Part shown: in pieces, positions 34,378 through 44,110 of the stretch
Layout of the letters: each line of letters begins with the position of its first letter
How positions within the stretch are numbered: the stretch's first letter is position 1
Assembly: GCF_005405885.1 (NCBI RefSeq)
Contig: NZ_BJFL01000011.1
Span: 84,053-148,052, forward strand
Direction of reading: 5' to 3'
Origin: Gandjariella thermophila
Lineage (GTDB): Bacteria > Actinomycetota > Actinomycetes > Mycobacteriales > Pseudonocardiaceae
DNA length: 64,000 nt
Notes under the pieces: model-generated
The model's database searches: none
What the model saw: the letters and a program-made list of their open reading frames with translations, nothing else
What the model was told of the DNA's origin: nothing
Position numbers and translations under genes: made by a program

Positions 34378-36768
34378 TCAGCGCACCCCCGGTTCCGCCT
34401 CCTGCTGGCTCACCCACGCCGCGATCCTGGCCCGCGAGTTGAAGCCCAGCTTGGTCAGCATGTTCTCCACGTGGGTGTCCACCGTGCGGGGCGCGATGAC
34501 CAGCCGCTCGGCGATCTTGCGGGTGGACAACCCCTGGGCGACCAGTTCGGCGATCTCCCACTCCCGGCGGGTCAGCCGGGCGGCGGGGTCGGCCGGCCCC
34601 GCCGGCTCGGTGGCATCTCGCCGGTCGCGGTGCTCGGGGTCTCCGGCGGGCCGTTCCAGCGCGCAGGCGACGGCCGCGTCCTCCCCGTAGCCGCTGCCCT
34701 CCGCGTAGCCGGCGTCGAACGTGTCCCTGCCCAGCGCCGCTCGCCCGGCGGCCACGCACCGCTCGTCGAAGATGCCGCGGATCGCCTCCCGGGGCATCGC
34801 GGCCCCGGACAGCCGCCAGATCGGCTGGGTGGCGCCGAGCAGCCGGGCGGCCCACGCGTGCCGGCCGCTGGCGCCCGCGGCCCAGGCCAACCCGTGCAGG
34901 CACAGCGAGATGCCGGTGAGGTCGCGCACCGTGCGGAACCGCTCCACCGCCTCCTGGAGCAGGTCGATCGCCCGGCCGTGGTCACCGTCCCGCCACGCGG
35001 TCATCCCGACGATCCACAGCGGGTACGCCTTGGACCACTGGGCGCCGTGCGCGTCGCAGATCGCCAGGCTCTCCGCGCCGAGTTCGGCGGCGCGGGGATC
35101 GTCGTTGACGAACGCGGCGATGGCCATGTGCAGCAGCGCGTTGGACGCCCCGGCGTCGTCGCCGAGCTTCCGGTACTGCTCCAGCGCCTCCCGCTGCAGC
35201 CGGAACGACTCCTCCTTGTGGCCGTGGAAGTACCTGGCCACGCCGGTGACCCAGGCGAGGTCGGCGAAGGACCGGGGATGGTTCAGCCGGTGGGCCAGCG
35301 CCTCGGCCTCGGCCAGCATCTCCAGCGGGGTGTCCCGGTAGCCGAGCAGGAGTGCGAGGAACCCGCACGACCACAGCGCGCGCAACCGGGACACGGACGG
35401 CTCGGTGTCCAGCGCCAGCGCCTGGCGCAGCCACCGCACGCCCTCCCGGAGGCAGCCCTCGGCGATCCAGTAGCCGCGCAGGTGGGCGGCGATCTGCAGG
35501 GCGCCGCGCGCCTGCCCCGGCTCGCGGAGGCAGAACTCCAGTGCCACGCGCAGGTTCGCGTGCTCGCTGCGAAGCTGGGCGAACCACTCGGTCTCGCGCG
35601 GGCTGAAGTACTCGGTGCGCACCTGCTCGGCGAGCCGCTGGTAGTGGTCCCGGTGCCGGGCGCGGATCGCCGCCTCCGCACCGCCCGCGGCCAGTTTCTG
35701 CCTGCCGTACTGCCGGAGCGTCTCCAGCATGGCGTACCGGGAGCGCCGGCCGTTCGGGTCCTGGTGGGTGACGATCGACTTCTCCACCAGGCCGGCCAGC
35801 AGGTCCAGTACCTCGCCGCGGTCGATGCCGTCGCCCGAGCAGACCTCCTCCGCCGCCTCCAGGTCGAACCCGCCGGCGAACACCGACAGTCGCGCCCACA
35901 GCAGCCGCTCCTGCGGCGAGCACAGCTCGAAGCCCCAGTCGATCGCGGCGGCCAGGGTGCGCTGGCGGGGGGCCACCGCGCGGTCGCCGGTGGCCAGCAC
36001 GTGGAACCGGTCGGCGAGCTTGGCCCGCAGCGTGTCCAGCGGCAGGCTGCGCAGCCGCACCGCGGCCAGTTCGATGGCCAGCGGAATGCCGTCCAGCTGC
36101 CGGCAGATGTGCACCACCGTGGCCCGGTTCGTGCTGGTGACCTCGAAGCCCGGGAGCACCCTGGCGGCACGGTCGGCGAACAGGGCCACCGCGTCGTCGC
36201 TGGACTCGGCACCGTCGACGCTCCGGGGTTCGGGGACCGGCAGCGGGGGAACCGGCAACACCTGCTCCCCCACCACCCGCAGCACGTGCCGGCTGGTGGC
36301 CAGCACCCGCACCCCGGGCGCGGCCGGCAGCAGCCCGCCGACCAGTCGGGCGCACTCATCCAGCAGGTGCTCGCAGTTGTCCAGCACCAGCAGCAGGCGC
36401 TTGTCGGCCAGGTACTCGGCCAGCCGGGCGGCGGGGCCGGTGGTGTCGTCCCGAAGCCCGAAGGTGGCGGCGACCGTCTCGCCCAGCAACTCCGGGTCGC
36501 GTAGCACGGTCAGGTCGACGAACCACACGCCGTCCGGGAACGCCCGCCGGACCTCGTCGGCGACCTGCTGGGCCAGCCGGGTCTTGCCGACCCCGCCGGG
36601 GCCGGTGAGGGTCAGCAGCCGGGTGCCGGAGAGCATGCGACGGGCCTCGACGCGCTCCTGCCGGCGCCCGACGAAGCTCGTCGTGCCGATGGACAGGTTC
36701 CCCACCGGTGCTGGCGACGCGGTCGCGACCATGGTCCCGCTATGACCTTTTCCTCGTGCTTCGGACAT
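34378..36768 (-). CDS. Large LuxR-family regulator with NB-ARC ATPase
   Basis: About 796 residues. N-terminal NTPase has GPGGVGKTRLAQQV (P-loop), LLLVLDNCEHLL (Walker B) and LDGIPLAIELAA (NB-ARC GLPL-like). A central TPR-rich region follows, and the last 65 residues are a LuxR HTH (LTRREWEIAELVAQGLSTRKIAERL). Such STAND regulators switch on ATP binding and often control secondary metabolism. Start uncertain: ATG 36768 has a TACCGT -10-like box five bases upstream (leaderless); ATG 36732 removes twelve residues. Target unknown. Confidence 0.88.
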   Translation of the reverse strand: MSEARGKGHSGTMVATASPAPVGNLSIGTTSFVGRRQERVEARRMLSGTRLLTLTGPGGVGKTRLAQQVADEVRRAFPDGVWFVDLTVLRDPELLGETVAATFGLRDDTTGPAARLAEYLADKRLLLVLDNCEHLLDECARLVGGLLPAAPGVRVLATSRHVLRVVGEQVLPVPPLPVPEPRSVDGAESSDDAVALFADRAARVLPGFEVTSTNRATVVHICRQLDGIPLAIELAAVRLRSLPLDTLRAKLADRFHVLATGDRAVAPRQRTLAAAIDWGFELCSPQERLLWARLSVFAGGFDLEAAEEVCSGDGIDRGEVLDLLAGLVEKSIVTHQDPNGRRSRYAMLETLRQYGRQKLAAGGAEAAIRARHRDHYQRLAEQVRTEYFSPRETEWFAQLRSEHANLRVALEFCLREPGQARGALQIAAHLRGYWIAEGCLREGVRWLRQALALDTEPSVSRLRALWSCGFLALLLGYRDTPLEMLAEAEALAHRLNHPRSFADLAWVTGVARYFHGHKEESFRLQREALEQYRKLGDDAGASNALLHMAIAAFVNDDPRAAELGAESLAICDAHGAQWSKAYPLWIVGMTAWRDGDHGRAIDLLQEAVERFRTVRDLTGISLCLHGLAWAAGASGRHAWAARLLGATQPIWRLSGAAMPREAIRGIFDERCVAAGRAALGRDTFDAGYAEGSGYGEDAAVACALERPAGDPEHRDRRDATEPAGPADPAARLTRREWEIAELVAQGLSTRKIAERLVIAPRTVDTHVENMLTKLGFNSRARIAAWVSQQEAEPGVR

Positions 36769-37016
36769 ACCACACGGTACGCACCGGCGCGGCCGCTGGC
36801 CGGGCGCGCGCGTACCAGAGTATGAGCGACGCCCCAGCGGGCGTCGAGCGGGAGCCGTCAGGGCACGGCGGGCGCGGGCACGCGGCGGCGTGTGGGGGCG
36901 GTGAGACACCGGTCGGGGTTGGGGTGGGGTGTCGATGTCCCACCGCCCCGCGACCGAGCAGACCTGCCTGGGGGGACGGCAGGAAGGTCCGCTCGGTGGC
37001 GTGCCGGCAGGCCCGC

Positions 37017-37205
37017 TCAGCCGGCGGTCAGGGGAGTCTGGCCGCTGGTGGTGAGGGAGGCCAGCCGCCTCGGTTGGCTCGCCTCGTCACCGCACTGGGA
37101 GCGCCAGGTGCCGACGTGCACCCACTGCCTGCCCCAGCCATAGGTGGCCAGGACGGTCGGCCGGGCGCATTGCGGGCAGGGCTGCGGGCTGGAGTCGACG
37201 AACAT
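37017..37205 (-). CDS. Small CPxC zinc-ribbon-like protein
   Basis: 62 residues beginning MFVDSSPQPCPQCARPTVLA and containing another Cys in RSQCGDEASQ, so CxxC plus one Cys, resembling half of a zinc ribbon. GAGGAAA lies about eight bases before the ATG. I do not recognise a family. Flanks 36769-37016 and 37206-37381 show no other supported gene. Confidence 0.5.
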   Translation of the reverse strand: MFVDSSPQPCPQCARPTVLATYGWGRQWVHVGTWRSQCGDEASQPRRLASLTTSGQTPLTAG

Positions 37206-37381
37206 ATCGGGGTTTCCTCGGGAGGTCGGTTTGCTCGGGGTTTGGTGATCAGATCGGGGTCTTGGTCGTTCCCAGCCTGCCCCTCGCCCCCTACGGAGGG
37301 ATCGGGCAAGTTTCGGATCGATGTACGTAGGTTTCGGCTACGTAGTCACCCAGGGCGGCCACTCCGGCACCTGGCGTGGCG

Positions 37382-38566
37382 TTACGGCGTCCAGCCGGTG
37401 CGTCTGGCCCAGTTCTCGGCCCGCGGCAACGCGTCGTCGAACCAGGGTCGCTTGCCGGCCACGTACCCTTCGATATCCACGTCTTCCTTGACCAGACGCC
37501 GCTTGAGCTGCTCGTACTCGGTGCGGGCCGGGGCGTCGGCGCGGAGCCAGTCCCGGAACAGCAGCGTCTGCCGCCAGCCCGGCGAGCCGAGGACCCGCAC
37601 GTGCAGGTTGACCCGCCGGCCCGGGTCGGCGTTGGTGTGCACCCGCTTGCGCCAGCGTTCCGGGTCCGGGTCGCCGGGCTTCGGGTCGTCCTGGTCGAAC
37701 CCGGGAAGGTAGGGGAAGCCGGCCTGGCCGAGGGCGCCGGCGATGGCGTCGGCGTCGTCCAGCGAGGCCACGGTGAGCTGCAGGTCGATGACGTCCTTCG
37801 CGGCGAGGCCGGGGACGGCCGTGGAGCCCACGTGGTCCACCCGCAGCGCGGTCTCCCCCGCCGCCAGCCGGACCCGGGCGGCGAGCCGCTCGGCCTGGGC
37901 GGGCCACGTTGGGTCCGGCTCGACCAGCACCGGGACGGAGCACTGGGCACCGCGGCCGTACCGCACGTTGGCCTCGAAGGGCACCAGCCGGTCGGTCCAC
38001 AGCACGTCGACATCGGCGAGCACCCGCTCCGGCTCGCCGGTGTTGTCCAGCCACACGTCGGCGGCGGCGCGGCGCTGCTCGTCGCTCGCCTGGGCGGCCA
38101 CCCTGGCGCGGGCGTCCCGCTCGGTCATGCCGCGCGTCGCGGCCAGCCGGCGCACCCGCGCCCGGACATCGGCGTGCACCACGAGCACGAGATGGTAGGT
38201 CGGGGCGAGGCCGTTCTCCACCAGCAGGGGAACGTCGTGCACCACGATCGCGTCCGGCGGCGCGGCCGCCATCAACTCCGCGGTCCTGGCGCCGATCCGC
38301 GGGTGCAGGATGGCGTTCAGTCGCTGCCTGGCCGCGTCGTCGCCGAACACCCTGCCGGCCAGCGCCGCCCGGTCCAGGGCGCCGTCCGCGGTGAGGACGT
38401 CGGTGCCGAACGCGGCGACCACCTCGGCCAGCCCCTCGGTGCCGGGCTCGACCACCTCCCGGGCGATCCGGTCGGCGTCCAGCACCACGGCGCCGTGCTC
38501 GGCGAGCCGGCGGGCGACGGTGGACTTGCCGGCGCCGATGCCCCCGGTGAGCCCCACACGCAGCAT
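37382..38566 (-). CDS. coaE: Dephospho-CoA kinase fused to GrpB-like domain
   Basis: 394 residues. The N-terminal kinase (about 1-200) starts [20 protein letters not shown], a P-loop at the extreme N-terminus as in CoaE, and phosphorylates dephospho-CoA in the last step of CoA synthesis. The C-terminal about 170 residues are a GrpB/UPF0157 nucleotidyltransferase-like domain ([22 protein letters not shown]). The same fusion is known from mycobacteria (Rv1631, from memory), where the extra domain aids stability. ATG 38566 is the only sensible start. Confidence 0.95.
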   Translation of the reverse strand: MLRVGLTGGIGAGKSTVARRLAEHGAVVLDADRIAREVVEPGTEGLAEVVAAFGTDVLTADGALDRAALAGRVFGDDAARQRLNAILHPRIGARTAELMAAAPPDAIVVHDVPLLVENGLAPTYHLVLVVHADVRARVRRLAATRGMTERDARARVAAQASDEQRRAAADVWLDNTGEPERVLADVDVLWTDRLVPFEANVRYGRGAQCSVPVLVEPDPTWPAQAERLAARVRLAAGETALRVDHVGSTAVPGLAAKDVIDLQLTVASLDDADAIAGALGQAGFPYLPGFDQDDPKPGDPDPERWRKRVHTNADPGRRVNLHVRVLGSPGWRQTLLFRDWLRADAPARTEYEQLKRRLVKEDVDIEGYVAGKRPWFDDALPRAENWARRTGWTP

Positions 38567-38667
38567 GGCGTGGAGTGTGCCAGCCCGCGCCGAGCCCGCG
38601 CGCGGCGGCCGGGGACGGGGCAGTGGCCACCCTGGTTGACCAGACGGGTTGCCTGGAAAGGCCGGGG

Positions 38668-39300
38668 CTACCCGGTGGTGGTGTCGGTGTGCGGGGTGAG
38701 CGCGCGCACGGCGAGTGCGGCGAGGATCTCCCCGGCCCGATCCTCGGGCAGCGCCCCCGGCGCGGCGCTGACCAGCACGGTGGTCTTGCCGTGCTGGTCG
38801 ACCAGTGTGCGGTTCGGGTTGTCGGCGAGCAGCACGCCCCGGTCCGGACCGACCTGCACCTCGCTCGTGGCCACGCCTCGCTGCCGGGCATCGTCCACGG
38901 TGGACCGCATCCGCTGCGCCGCGGTCGGCTCGTCGGCGTAGGTGGCCATGGCGATGGACACCGCGGCCTTCTCGAACGGCTGCCCCTCGGGAACGCCGTA
39001 GTAGCAGTCGATCCGGGCGGTGCGGCTGATCCTCGGGTCGGGTACGCCGAGCACGAAGCCGGTGCTTCCGGCGAGCGGGTGGCCGACGATCTGGTCGACC
39101 TCGGGCCCGGTGGCCACGTTGAGGCAGTCCCTGGGCAGTTCCCGGTCGGTCACCGTGGGCCGCGGCGGTGGCGGCGAGGTTTCGAAGGTGGGGATATGGG
39201 CGGGGCCGGCGAGTTGCCGGGCCGCGCAGCCGACCAGCACGGCGGCGCATGCGGCGGCGGAGATCAGGAGAAGCGGGCGAACCGCTCTGGCACTGTCCAC
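38668..39300 (-). CDS. Putative lipoprotein (DUF3558-like layout)
   Basis: 210 residues. Lipoprotein signal: basic start, hydrophobic core and lipobox LVGC at about residues 22-25. A Pro-rich tether follows and then a domain with one Cys pair (RDCLNVATG and IDCYYGVP), as in actinobacterial DUF3558-type surface lipoproteins. GTG 39300. Function unknown; anchored outside the membrane. Confidence 0.78.
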   Translation of the reverse strand: MDSARAVRPLLLISAAACAAVLVGCAARQLAGPAHIPTFETSPPPPRPTVTDRELPRDCLNVATGPEVDQIVGHPLAGSTGFVLGVPDPRISRTARIDCYYGVPEGQPFEKAAVSIAMATYADEPTAAQRMRSTVDDARQRGVATSEVQVGPDRGVLLADNPNRTLVDQHGKTTVLVSAAPGALPEDRAGEILAALAVRALTPHTDTTTG

Positions 39301-39326
39301 AGTGATCGGACGCTAGCGGAGAGAGC

Positions 39327-39361
39327 GAGGGGCCCGCGCCGGTTTCCGGCGCGGGCCCCTC
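39327..39361 (-). terminator. rpsA terminator
   Basis: Perfect 16-bp GC-rich stem (39327-39342 with 39346-39361) and TTT loop, 130 bases after the rpsA stop and just upstream of the lipoprotein gene, separating the two units. Bases 39362-39490 between it and rpsA contain no gene. Confidence 0.88.
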
Positions 39362-39490
39362 GGACGGATGAAGCGTGCGCTCTGCCCATTCTCGAAATCG
39401 CGTCAGCGGGGCTCAGTCCCACTCAGCACCCGGCGGGTTGTGCCCGCCGGACCACCCGCCTCCGCGATCGCGCGGCTTCGCCGGGCGCGT

Positions 39491-40981
39491 TCACATGCCG
39501 CCGGAGAGCTTCTCCCGCAGCGCGGCCAGCTGCTCGTCGCTGGCCAGCGTGCCGCCGTTGGCGGCGGGCGCCTCACCGCTGGAGGACGGCACCTCCTCGT
39601 CGGTGCGACCGGTACCACCACCGCCGGCGCCGGCCTCCGCCTCGGCGGCCGCGGCCTTGGCGATCTGCTTCATGTGGGCCTCGTAGCGGGCGCGGGCCTC
39701 GGCGTACTGCCGCTCCCACTCCTCGCGCTGCTTCTCGTAGCCCTCCATCCACTCCTGGGTCTCCGGGTCGAAGCCCTCGGGATAGATGTAGTTGCCCTGG
39801 TCGTCGTACTCGGCGGCCATGCCGTACTGGGTCGGGTCGAACTCGGTGTCCGGCGTCATGCCCTCGTTGGCCTGCTTCAGCGACAGCGAGATACGGCGCC
39901 GGTCCAGGTCGATGTCGATGACCTTGACCATCACCTCGTCGCCGACCTGGACGACCTGCTCCGGGATCTCCACGTGTCGCTCGGCCAGCTCGGAGATGTG
40001 CACCAGGCCCTCGATGCCCTCGTCGACCCGGACGAAGGCGCCGAACGGCACCAGCTTGGTGACCTTGCCCGGCACGATCTGGCCGATCGCGTGGGTCCGG
40101 GCGAACTGGCGCCACGGGTCCTCCTGGGTCGCCTTCAGCGACAACGAGACCCGCTCGCGCTCCATGTCCACGTCGAGCACCTCGACGGTGACCTCCTGGC
40201 CCACCTCGACGACCTCGCTCGGGTGGTCGATGTGCTTCCAGGACAGCTCGGAGACGTGCACCAGGCCGTCCACGCCGCCGAGGTCGACGAACGCGCCGAA
40301 GTTGACGATGGAGGACACCACGCCCTTGCGGACCTGGCCCTTCTGCAACTGGTTGAGGAACTCGCTGCGGACCTCGGACTGGGTCTGCTCCAGCCAGGCC
40401 CGGCGGGACAGCACCACGTTGTTGCGGTTCTTGTCCAGTTCGATGATCTTCGCCTCGAGCTCGCGGCCCACGTAGGGCTGCAGGTCGCGGACGCGGCGCA
40501 TCTCGACCAGCGAGGCCGGGAGGAAGCCGCGGAGCCCGATGTCGAGGATCAGGCCACCCTTGACCACCTCGATGACCGTGCCGCGGACCGGCTCGTCCTT
40601 CTCCTTGAGGGCCTCGATGGTGCCCCAGGCGCGCTCATACTGGGCGCGCTTCTTGGAGAGGATCAACCGGCCTTCCTTGTCCTCCTTCTGGAGGACCAGC
40701 GCTTCGACCTCGTCACCAACCTTGACGACCTCGGCCGGGTCGACGTCGTGCTTGATCGACAGCTCGCGCGAGGGGATGACACCCTCGGTCTTGTAGCCGA
40801 TGTCGAGCAGCACCTCGTCACGGTCGACCTTGACGATGGTGCCTTCGACGATGTCGCCGTCATTGAAGTACTTGATGGTCTTGTCGACGGCGGCGAGGAA
40901 GTCCTCCTCCGTCCCGACGTCGTTGATCGCAACCTGCTTGGGCGAGGCGCCAGCCGGGACAGCGGTGGTGTCGGTGGACAT
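39491..40981 (-). CDS. rpsA: 30S ribosomal protein S1
   Basis: 496 residues with four S1 RNA-binding repeats at roughly 36-105, 123-190, 209-278 and 294-364 (e.g. VEGTIVKVDRDEVLLDIGYK, VSSIVNFGAFVDLGGVDGLV). An acidic, disordered C-terminal tail of about 100 residues is typical of actinobacterial RpsA. S1 recruits mRNA to the 30S subunit. ATG 40981 with GGAG about 11 bases upstream. Divergent from the methyltransferase across 40982-41204, the promoter region. Confidence 0.97.
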   Translation of the reverse strand: MSTDTTAVPAGASPKQVAINDVGTEEDFLAAVDKTIKYFNDGDIVEGTIVKVDRDEVLLDIGYKTEGVIPSRELSIKHDVDPAEVVKVGDEVEALVLQKEDKEGRLILSKKRAQYERAWGTIEALKEKDEPVRGTVIEVVKGGLILDIGLRGFLPASLVEMRRVRDLQPYVGRELEAKIIELDKNRNNVVLSRRAWLEQTQSEVRSEFLNQLQKGQVRKGVVSSIVNFGAFVDLGGVDGLVHVSELSWKHIDHPSEVVEVGQEVTVEVLDVDMERERVSLSLKATQEDPWRQFARTHAIGQIVPGKVTKLVPFGAFVRVDEGIEGLVHISELAERHVEIPEQVVQVGDEVMVKVIDIDLDRRRISLSLKQANEGMTPDTEFDPTQYGMAAEYDDQGNYIYPEGFDPETQEWMEGYEKQREEWERQYAEARARYEAHMKQIAKAAAAEAEAGAGGGGTGRTDEEVPSSSGEAPAANGGTLASDEQLAALREKLSGGM

Positions 40982-41204
40982 TAGGTGGGTTGCTCCGGTA
41001 CCGATTGGGGGTAGTTGGCCTGCAGTTTTCACGATGCGCGGCGGGTGTCTCCGCTGCGGGAAGTAGGCAACGACGCGAACAACGCACGACAGGCGCTGCC
41101 TGTTCCCGGGGTACCGGAACTGCAGGCAGCGCAAACCCACTGCGCGGGCGGTATCGTACGCGGTTACTCGATCGTCCGGCAAACCGGTGCCCGGAAGGAG
41201 CAAC

Positions 41205-42095
41205 GTGACCACGTGGCCCGACACGGACGACGATCGGCCGGCGTCCGGCGGAGCGAACGCTCCGCATACCGACCGGCACGCCACGGCGGAACGGCTGCTC
41301 GGCACGGTCGACGTGGTGAAGCGCACGGTGGGGCCGGCGGAGTCCCGGGCGGCCAGCCGGGCCTGGTGGGACGCGGACGCCGACGACTACCAGGCCGAGC
41401 ACGGCGACTTCCTCGGAGAGGCGGACTTCGTGTGGTGCCCGGAGGGGCTGCGCGAGGCGGACATCCGGTTGCTCGGCGAGGTGCGCGGCGCCGACGTGCT
41501 GGAGGTGGGCTGCGGCTCGGCGTCCTGCGCCCGGTGGCTGGCCGCGGAGGGCGCGCGCGTGGTGGCCGTGGACCTCTCCACCGGCATGCTCCGGCATGCG
41601 GCGGCCGGCAACCGGTCCACCGGGGTGGCGGTGCCGCTGGTGCAGGCGAGCGCCGACCAGTTGCCGTTCCGCGACGACGCGTTCGACGTCGCCTGCTCCG
41701 CCTTCGGGGCGGTGCCGTTCGTCGCCGACCTGGGCGCGGTGTTCCGCGAGGTGGCCAGGGTGCTGCGGCCCGGGGGCCGCTGGGTGTTCGCGGTGACTCA
41801 CCCGATCCGGTGGATATTCCCGGACGATCCGGGGCCGCTCGGGCTGACCGTGGCCCAGTCGTACTTCGACCGGACGCCGTACGTGGAGGTCGACGACGCC
41901 GGCCGGGTCACCTACGTCGAGCACCACCGCACCATCGGGGACTACCTGCGGCACCTGGTCTCCGCCGGTTTCGTGGTGCGGGACCTGGTGGAACCAGAGT
42001 GGCCGGAGGGGCACCGGCGCGAGTGGGGCCAGTGGAGCCCGCTGCGGGGCCGGCTGTTTCCGGGCACCGCGATCTTTGTCTGCCACAGGCCGTAA
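41205..42095 (+). CDS. SAM-dependent methyltransferase
   Basis: 296 residues. Class I fold with VLEVGCGSASCARWLAAEG, VVAVDLSTGML and FDVACSAFGAVPF, ending with the UbiE-like beta6-7 hairpin. This gene lies divergent to rpsA in many actinomycetes and is of unknown substrate. The GTG at 41205 is supported by AAGGAG seven bases upstream; ATG 41187 is disfavoured. Confidence 0.87.
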   Translation: MTTWPDTDDDRPASGGANAPHTDRHATAERLLGTVDVVKRTVGPAESRAASRAWWDADADDYQAEHGDFLGEADFVWCPEGLREADIRLLGEVRGADVLEVGCGSASCARWLAAEGARVVAVDLSTGMLRHAAAGNRSTGVAVPLVQASADQLPFRDDAFDVACSAFGAVPFVADLGAVFREVARVLRPGGRWVFAVTHPIRWIFPDDPGPLGLTVAQSYFDRTPYVEVDDAGRVTYVEHHRTIGDYLRHLVSAGFVVRDLVEPEWPEGHRREWGQWSPLRGRLFPGTAIFVCHRP

Positions 42096-42161
42096 CGTCG
42101 CACCCGGGATGCGCCGGATGCGCGTGCGGGTACCCCGGGGCGGATCAGCGGAGGACGGCAG

Positions 42162-43091
42162 ATGACGGTCGGGCAGGAACTGGTGGACGCGCAGTCGGTG
42201 CGGTTCGCCTCGGTGGACCCGCTGCTGCCACCCGCCGCTCCGCCCCCGGACGGTGACGTGATCACCGCGGCGCTGCCGGACGGCCGCCGGGTGGCCGGCG
42301 TGCTGGTCCGGCAGTTCTACGGCCCCGGCTCGGTGCCGAGCCTCTGGTCGGCCCGGGAGTCCTGGGAGCTGACCCCGCTGATCGGCGAGCACGGCGGCGG
42401 CGCGCTGGACGCGCTGCTGCGGGCCTGGCGGCAGCGGATGGACCGCACCGGCGCGCCGGGCCACGACTCGGCGTGCGTGGTGACGTGGCCGAGCCGGGAC
42501 GTCGAGGCCACCCGGGTGTTGCTGGACCACGGGTTCGTGCCGCTGTCGGTGATCGCGGTGCGCCGGTCCGCGCCGCCGGCGAGCGAGCCGCCGCCGCTGG
42601 TGTCCCTGCGCCGCGCCGGCCCGCGGGACCTGGAGACGGTGCTCCAGCTCAGCCTGCTCGAGTTGCGGTACTCGGCGCTGGTCGGCGGCACCGTGCCCCG
42701 GGAGGACGCGGTGACCCTCAAGCGCGGCACGGTGCAGGAACGGCTACTGGCGGGGGAGCCGACGTGGCTGGCGGAGCGGGACGGCATCGCGGTGGGCATG
42801 GTCGAGTGCGGCTGGACCGAGTCGGCGCCGGGCACCTGGATGGCCGCCCGGCTGCCGCACGGCCGCTGGGGATACGTGAACTGCGTCTCGGTGGTGACCG
42901 GCGCGCGCGGCGGCGGCGTCGGGCAGCAGCTCATGGCCGTGGTCCACCGCGAACTGCACCGCGGCGGCGTGATCGGCACGTACCTCTACTACAACCCGGC
43001 CAACCCGCTGTCCTCGGTGTTCTGGCCGCGGCAGGGTTACCGGCCGCTGTGGACGATCTGGGAGGTCCGGCCGGCCGGCGCGCTGCGCTGA
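42162..43091 (+). CDS. GNAT N-acetyltransferase with N-terminal extension
   Basis: 309 residues. A GNAT-like fold is recognisable in the C-terminal half: SLRRAGPRDLETVLQLSL, then YVNCVSVVTGARGGGVGQQL as the acetyl-CoA loop and NPLSSVFWPRQGY at the end. The N-terminal half looks like a degenerate second GNAT lobe (SACVVTWPSRDVEATRVLL). Substrate unknown. ATG 42162, 66 bases after the methyltransferase in the same direction, so an operon is possible. Confidence 0.83.
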   Translation: MTVGQELVDAQSVRFASVDPLLPPAAPPPDGDVITAALPDGRRVAGVLVRQFYGPGSVPSLWSARESWELTPLIGEHGGGALDALLRAWRQRMDRTGAPGHDSACVVTWPSRDVEATRVLLDHGFVPLSVIAVRRSAPPASEPPPLVSLRRAGPRDLETVLQLSLLELRYSALVGGTVPREDAVTLKRGTVQERLLAGEPTWLAERDGIAVGMVECGWTESAPGTWMAARLPHGRWGYVNCVSVVTGARGGGVGQQLMAVVHRELHRGGVIGTYLYYNPANPLSSVFWPRQGYRPLWTIWEVRPAGALR

Positions 43092-43228
43092 ACCCGTCCG
43101 GCGGGTCGGGCGCGGGCTGTCGGAGGTTCGCCGCCGCCGGCGACGGGGCTCCGGGTGGGTGCGCGGTCCTTGCGGACCGGCACGCCGGGGGCGGCATCGG
43201 CACCGATCCAGATCACACCTCGACAGGT

Positions 43229-43280
43229 TTGCTACTGGCCCACCTGTGCCCCACTATTTGAACTGACCGGTCAGTGCAAA
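43229..43280 (+). promoter_or_regulatory. Promoter and 24-bp TetR-type palindromic operator
   Basis: TTGCTA (43229-43234), 17-base spacer, CACTAT (43252-43257). The predicted start of transcription lies inside a palindrome: core ACTGACCGGTCAGT (43262-43275), extended by TTTG/CAAA to 43257-43280 with one mismatched pair. It ends directly at the AGGAGG of the first gene. The operon's own TetR (46129) is the obvious candidate ligand-responsive repressor. Nothing else is seen in 43092-43228. Confidence 0.7.
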
Positions 43281-43290
43281 AGGAGGACGA

Positions 43291-44070
43291 GTGGAGATTC
43301 GAGCCCAACGCGTGGGCGTCGAAGGCGCGCACGGCCCGCTGCTGCGGCCGACATCGCTGCGCGTCCGGTCCGGGGAGGTCGCGGTGGTCAGCGGGGAACC
43401 CGGCGACGGCCACACCGCGCTGGCGCTGGCGCTGTCCGGGCGCATGCGGCCGACCTCCGGCACCGTGCTCCTGGACGGCCGGGACAACCCCAGGGCGTTG
43501 CGCCGGCGGGTCGCCGTGGTGGACGCGCCCGGCGTCTCCGCTCCCGACGACGCCCTCGACCTGGCCACCGTGGTCGGCGAGGAACTGGCGTACGCGGGCG
43601 CTCGGGCCAGTCACCGCGCGGTGGCCACCTGGCTGGCCGAGCGGGACGCCACCTCCTACGCCCGGCAGCGTGTCGAGGCGGTGCCCGCCGAGCTGCGCAC
43701 CCGGCTGCTGGTCGAGTTGGCCGCCCGGCGCCCCGGTGTGGACGCGGTCGTGCTGGTCTGCCCGGACCGGCACGGCGGCGACCCGCACGACTGGTGGCAG
43801 CTCGCCGTGGAGCAGGCCGACGCCGGCCGCGCCGTGGTGGCGCTGTGCGGCAGCCACGCCGCCGCGCAACTCGACATGCCGACGGCCCGGCTCGGCGCGC
43901 ACGAGCAGCCGCCGCCGCTGATGGTGCCCGCCGCCGGGGCCGGCCCCGAGCCCGCTCGCCACCGTCCCGACGATCCGCCGGCCGCTACCGAAGCGGCCAC
44001 CGCCGAGGTGTCGTCGCTCGCCGATGCGGCAGAAGACACCGTCGTGATCAACAGGTTGGAGTTCCCGTGA
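43291..44070 (+). CDS. Degenerate ABC-type ATPase-like protein
   Basis: 259 residues laid out like an ABC ATPase, but with the key residues altered. The Walker A position reads GEPGDGHTAL (Lys replaced by His), no LSGGQ signature is seen, and the Walker B equivalent VDAVVLVCPD lacks the catalytic Glu. It probably does not hydrolyse ATP and may be a structural or regulatory partner of the membrane protein downstream. GTG 43291 with AGGAGG four bases upstream. First gene of the TetR-controlled operon. Confidence 0.75.
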   Translation: MEIRAQRVGVEGAHGPLLRPTSLRVRSGEVAVVSGEPGDGHTALALALSGRMRPTSGTVLLDGRDNPRALRRRVAVVDAPGVSAPDDALDLATVVGEELAYAGARASHRAVATWLAERDATSYARQRVEAVPAELRTRLLVELAARRPGVDAVVLVCPDRHGGDPHDWWQLAVEQADAGRAVVALCGSHAAAQLDMPTARLGAHEQPPPLMVPAAGAGPEPARHRPDDPPAATEAATAEVSSLADAAEDTVVINRLEFP

Positions 44071-44110
44071 CCGTCTCGAGTTCGCGCGCGAAACCGCGAA
44101 AGGAGAGGCC

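Noticed and set aside
36733..37016. Small ORFs in the gap after the LuxR gene
   Set aside because: No SD, no conserved-looking composition and no coupling; only the CPxC protein further right has support.
39368..40984. 538-codon plus-strand frame opposite rpsA
   Set aside because: Antisense shadow of rpsA; Leu/Asp/His-rich repeats mirror the S1 repeats.
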